Below are positions 4,932 to 6,803 of a stretch of DNA of 6,803 nucleotides, piece after piece. The first letter of the stretch is position 1; every line of letters begins with the position of its first letter. The position numbers and the translations under genes are program-made. Source of the stretch: Candidatus Heimdallarchaeota archaeon (GTDB lineage: Archaea > Asgardarchaeota > Heimdallarchaeia > Heimdallarchaeales > Kariarchaeaceae). Under the pieces are notes generated by a model, which was not told where the DNA came from, searched no databases, and saw only the letters and a list, made by a program, of their open reading frames with translations. The DNA is taken from NCBI GenBank assembly GCA_030668165.1, contig DAOUUM010000165.1, forward strand, positions 1 to 6,803, in the 5' to 3' direction.

Positions 4932-6560
4932 ATGAAGGATACTGATAATGCCATATCAAAACTTGAATATATCATTTCGAAATATAATGAAATTGCAAAT
5001 AAAGATTTAGGGGCGTGGTCAGAGGTATCAGAGGTAACTGAAGCAGAAAGAGAAGCCGATGCATTTATCAAAAAATTGAATAAATCTATATTCCAGCAAG
5101 ATCTAGTTAATAGTTTAAGAAATTCGGAAGATCCATGGGAATATGTCGAGTTCATTATTAAAGAGTATCACAAAGGCTGGGTAATTCAACCCCATGCTTT
5201 CATTAATTCAATAATTGAAAATAAAAAAGTAAAAAAAGCGTTATTTGTTGGTATACCCAAGGTAGTTAGTAATATTCAGGAGCTAGAACAACCGCAAATC
5301 GCATTAACCACACTTATAGATATAAATCCAAAAATCAGAGAGATTGAAGGCATAATAGATATGGTGAGGAGGTGGATGGATCTTGGAGAAGAGCTTAATC
5401 CTTTTGTGATATCTCATAGTCTAATATTAAACATAATCGAGACAAAAGCCATTTCAGAGATTGAAAAATCGGTGGGGAGAGTACCACATCTTACCAATCC
5501 TGTTGATACCAATGTCGATAATACCATCGTATATTCACACAGCTATAGTAGTAGTGATACATGGGGGTATAGCACTGAAAATGGTAAAATTGTTCGATTG
5601 GGATTAACCAATGCAAAGGTTTCTACCTTACCTGACAGCTTGTGTGAGTTAACAGGTATTCGGATACTGTTTCTAAATAATATGGAATTAACCTCCCTCC
5701 CAGAAAATTTGGGAGATTTAACTGAATTAGAAGGATTGTATTTGGATTCAAATAAATTGAATTCTTTACCACAATCAATTATTAATTGTATCAAGTTGCA
5801 GGAGATCTATATCAGATCAAATCCTCTCAAATCATTACCAGATGGATTTTATAAACTTATTAACCTTGAAAATCTATATATTCAGAACACTAAATTGTCT
5901 GTCAAGCATATTTCCCCCCTTCACCAGATCAAAACTCTTGATCTTGCCTTCATCTATAATTGTATAGCGGAGAATAAGGTTCAAAATAATAAACCAGTGG
6001 AGGCTATTGAGGCTTATTCTGAGTTGTTTGAAATTGATCCAAACCATTCAGAGGCATCAATATACAATCTTGGCAATTTACTCAACTCTCTTGGTAGATA
6101 TGCTGAGGCACAAAAATATCTGGAACATGCTGGAAATTTTGAATCTTACAGGACGGAGGCATTGATCAGCCTTGGATTTAACTACTTCCATCAAAATAAA
6201 CTTGATATGGCTGAGATTACTTTCCGAAAAGCCTTGGAGGATAATGATAAAAAAAGCAATGAAATTTTGGTTTTAATCAATCTAGGTGCGGTGTATTTAT
6301 TCCAAGCCAATCTCATGTCTGCAGAAAAAGTTCTAACAAAAGCATTAGAATTGGATCCAGATAATGGAGAGATCTATTATAATTTGGCCTGTCTTTATTC
6401 AAGAAAGAACGACTCTAAAATAAGCCTGGAATATTTGAGTAAAGCAATTGAATCAAATGCTTCATTACTAGCTGGGATTGATAATGATACGGATTTTGAT
6501 AATATCAGAGAAAGTGCTGAATTTCAGACACTAATGGCTTCATACAATTCTAATACATGA
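4932..6560 (+). CDS. Leucine-rich repeat and TPR scaffold protein (542 aa)
   Basis: The protein has three parts. Residues 1 to about 205 are mostly helical, charged and of unrecognised family. Residues 221-335 hold five leucine-rich repeats with an exact 23-residue period of the LPxxLxxLxxLxxLxLxxN type (for example LTSLPENLGDLTEL), introduced by a TENGKIVRL cap. Residues 342-510 hold about five TPRs, with typical lines such as YNLGNLLNSLGRYAEAQKYL and AEKVLTKALELDPD. A short tail, DTDFDNIRESAEFQTL (519-534), matches the D-x-DF-x-x-(I/L)R-x-x-x-x-F ending common to many TPR proteins. Both repeat types bind proteins, so a scaffold or regulatory adaptor in the cytosol is likely; no catalytic motif is seen. 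The frame also opens at ATG 4893, but that start has AGGAG directly abutting it with no spacer and lies upstream of the probable TATA box; its 13 extra residues are translated promoter. The gene is divergent from the pilin-like genes and ends in TGA. Confidence 0.85.
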   Translation: MKDTDNAISKLEYIISKYNEIANKDLGAWSEVSEVTEAEREADAFIKKLNKSIFQQDLVNSLRNSEDPWEYVEFIIKEYHKGWVIQPHAFINSIIENKKVKKALFVGIPKVVSNIQELEQPQIALTTLIDINPKIREIEGIIDMVRRWMDLGEELNPFVISHSLILNIIETKAISEIEKSVGRVPHLTNPVDTNVDNTIVYSHSYSSSDTWGYSTENGKIVRLGLTNAKVSTLPDSLCELTGIRILFLNNMELTSLPENLGDLTELEGLYLDSNKLNSLPQSIINCIKLQEIYIRSNPLKSLPDGFYKLINLENLYIQNTKLSVKHISPLHQIKTLDLAFIYNCIAENKVQNNKPVEAIEAYSELFEIDPNHSEASIYNLGNLLNSLGRYAEAQKYLEHAGNFESYRTEALISLGFNYFHQNKLDMAEITFRKALEDNDKKSNEILVLINLGAVYLFQANLMSAEKVLTKALELDPDNGEIYYNLACLYSRKNDSKISLEYLSKAIESNASLLAGIDNDTDFDNIRESAEFQTLMASYNSNT

Positions 6561-6803
6561 TAAGTTAATTTGCGATTGTGATACTTATTCCAAATAAAAT
6601 TATTTTATGAGTTAGCAGACAATCCTACTATCTGTTATGATCATTTTCACATACGTTAATGATATGTGAAATTACACGTTGTTTCCATCAGATCCAGATG
6701 TCGCCATCACTCAGAAATAATTTATTTCCTTGATTGTATCCAATGTCGTTCCTCTGAACGGTTAGTGTGTCCAGCTTCTCTGCTTCCTAGCCTCATTGAA
6801 GAC
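6561..6803. other. Non-coding tail of the window, no gene supported
   Basis: These 243 bases hold no convincing coding frame. The first 100 are A/T-rich and contain an inverted repeat; the last 130 are somewhat richer in G+C (about 42% by count). A plus-strand frame is open from GTG 6666 to the edge, but its composition is unlike a protein. No tRNA-like fold, T-run or direct repeat was seen. Confidence 0.5.
6645..6671. repeat. Perfect 9-bp inverted repeat (hairpin or operator)
   Basis: TTTCACATA (6645-6653) and TATGTGAAA (6663-6671) are exact reverse complements separated by 9 bases (CGTTAATGA). As RNA this gives a 9-bp stem with a 9-nt loop, about 85 nt after the LRR-TPR stop codon. It has no following T-run, so it is not a classic terminator. 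It could stabilise the 3' end of the transcript, or be a dimeric regulator site for a gene beyond the window. Confidence 0.5.

Noticed and set aside
4883..5155. Minus-strand open frame opposite the start of the LRR-TPR gene
   Set aside because: It lies antisense to the LRR-TPR coding region and its promoter and shows no protein-like features of its own.
5543..5794. Minus-strand open frame inside the leucine-rich repeats
   Set aside because: It is antisense to a clear 23-residue LRR block and has no initiation signal.
6666..6803. GTG-started plus-strand frame open to the window edge (46 codons)
   Set aside because: The translation is rich in Cys, Arg and Ser with no recognisable motif and no ribosome-binding site, and the start overlaps the inverted repeat. 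A run this long is not rare by chance across six frames.

Overview
The window is AT-rich (about one third G+C by eye) and compact. It looks archaeal. Two proteins have archaellin/pilin-type (class III) leaders followed directly by a hydrophobic helix. The predicted surface proteins are dense in N-glycosylation sequons. Two ribosome-binding sites read AGGTGAT, and several genes have an A/T-rich TATA-like box placed about 25-33 nt upstream of the start codon, as in leaderless or short-leader archaeal transcripts. The phosphohexomutases and a large LRR-TPR protein would fit an Asgard (for example Heimdallarchaeia-like) or another mesophilic archaeal genome, but the lineage is not proven by the sequence.

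Layout. (1) Positions 1-558, minus strand: the N-terminal part of a phosphomannomutase/phosphoglucomutase-family enzyme. It is interrupted by one in-frame TAA, after which the same frame stays open to the window edge and still reads like the family. (2) 692-1771, plus strand: a divergent S-adenosylhomocysteine-hydrolase-like NAD-binding protein lacking several canonical catalytic residues. (3) 1780-3144, minus strand: a complete phosphohexomutase with all four signature motifs, convergent with gene 2 and separated from it by 8 bp. (4) 3230-3733 and 3836-4717, minus strand: two secreted, membrane-anchored pilin-like proteins with four and five sequons. (5) 4932-6560, plus strand: a 542-residue protein with a helical N-terminal region, five 23-residue leucine-rich repeats, about five TPRs and a conserved TPR-tail motif. 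(6) 6561-6803: no convincing gene, but a perfect 9-bp inverted repeat.

How the genes may work together. The phosphohexomutases isomerise hexose phosphates that feed nucleotide-sugar and glycan synthesis. The pilin-like proteins are probably glycosylated at the cell surface, so a sugar-supply and glycoprotein theme is possible but rests on proximity alone. The SAHH-like protein and the LRR-TPR protein have no clear partner here. The most notable observations are the single ochre stop in an otherwise family-like phosphohexomutase frame, the catalytically altered SAHH homologue, the paired sequon-rich pilins, and a likely mis-set start for the LRR-TPR gene, whose apparent hydrophobic N-terminus is a translated promoter.
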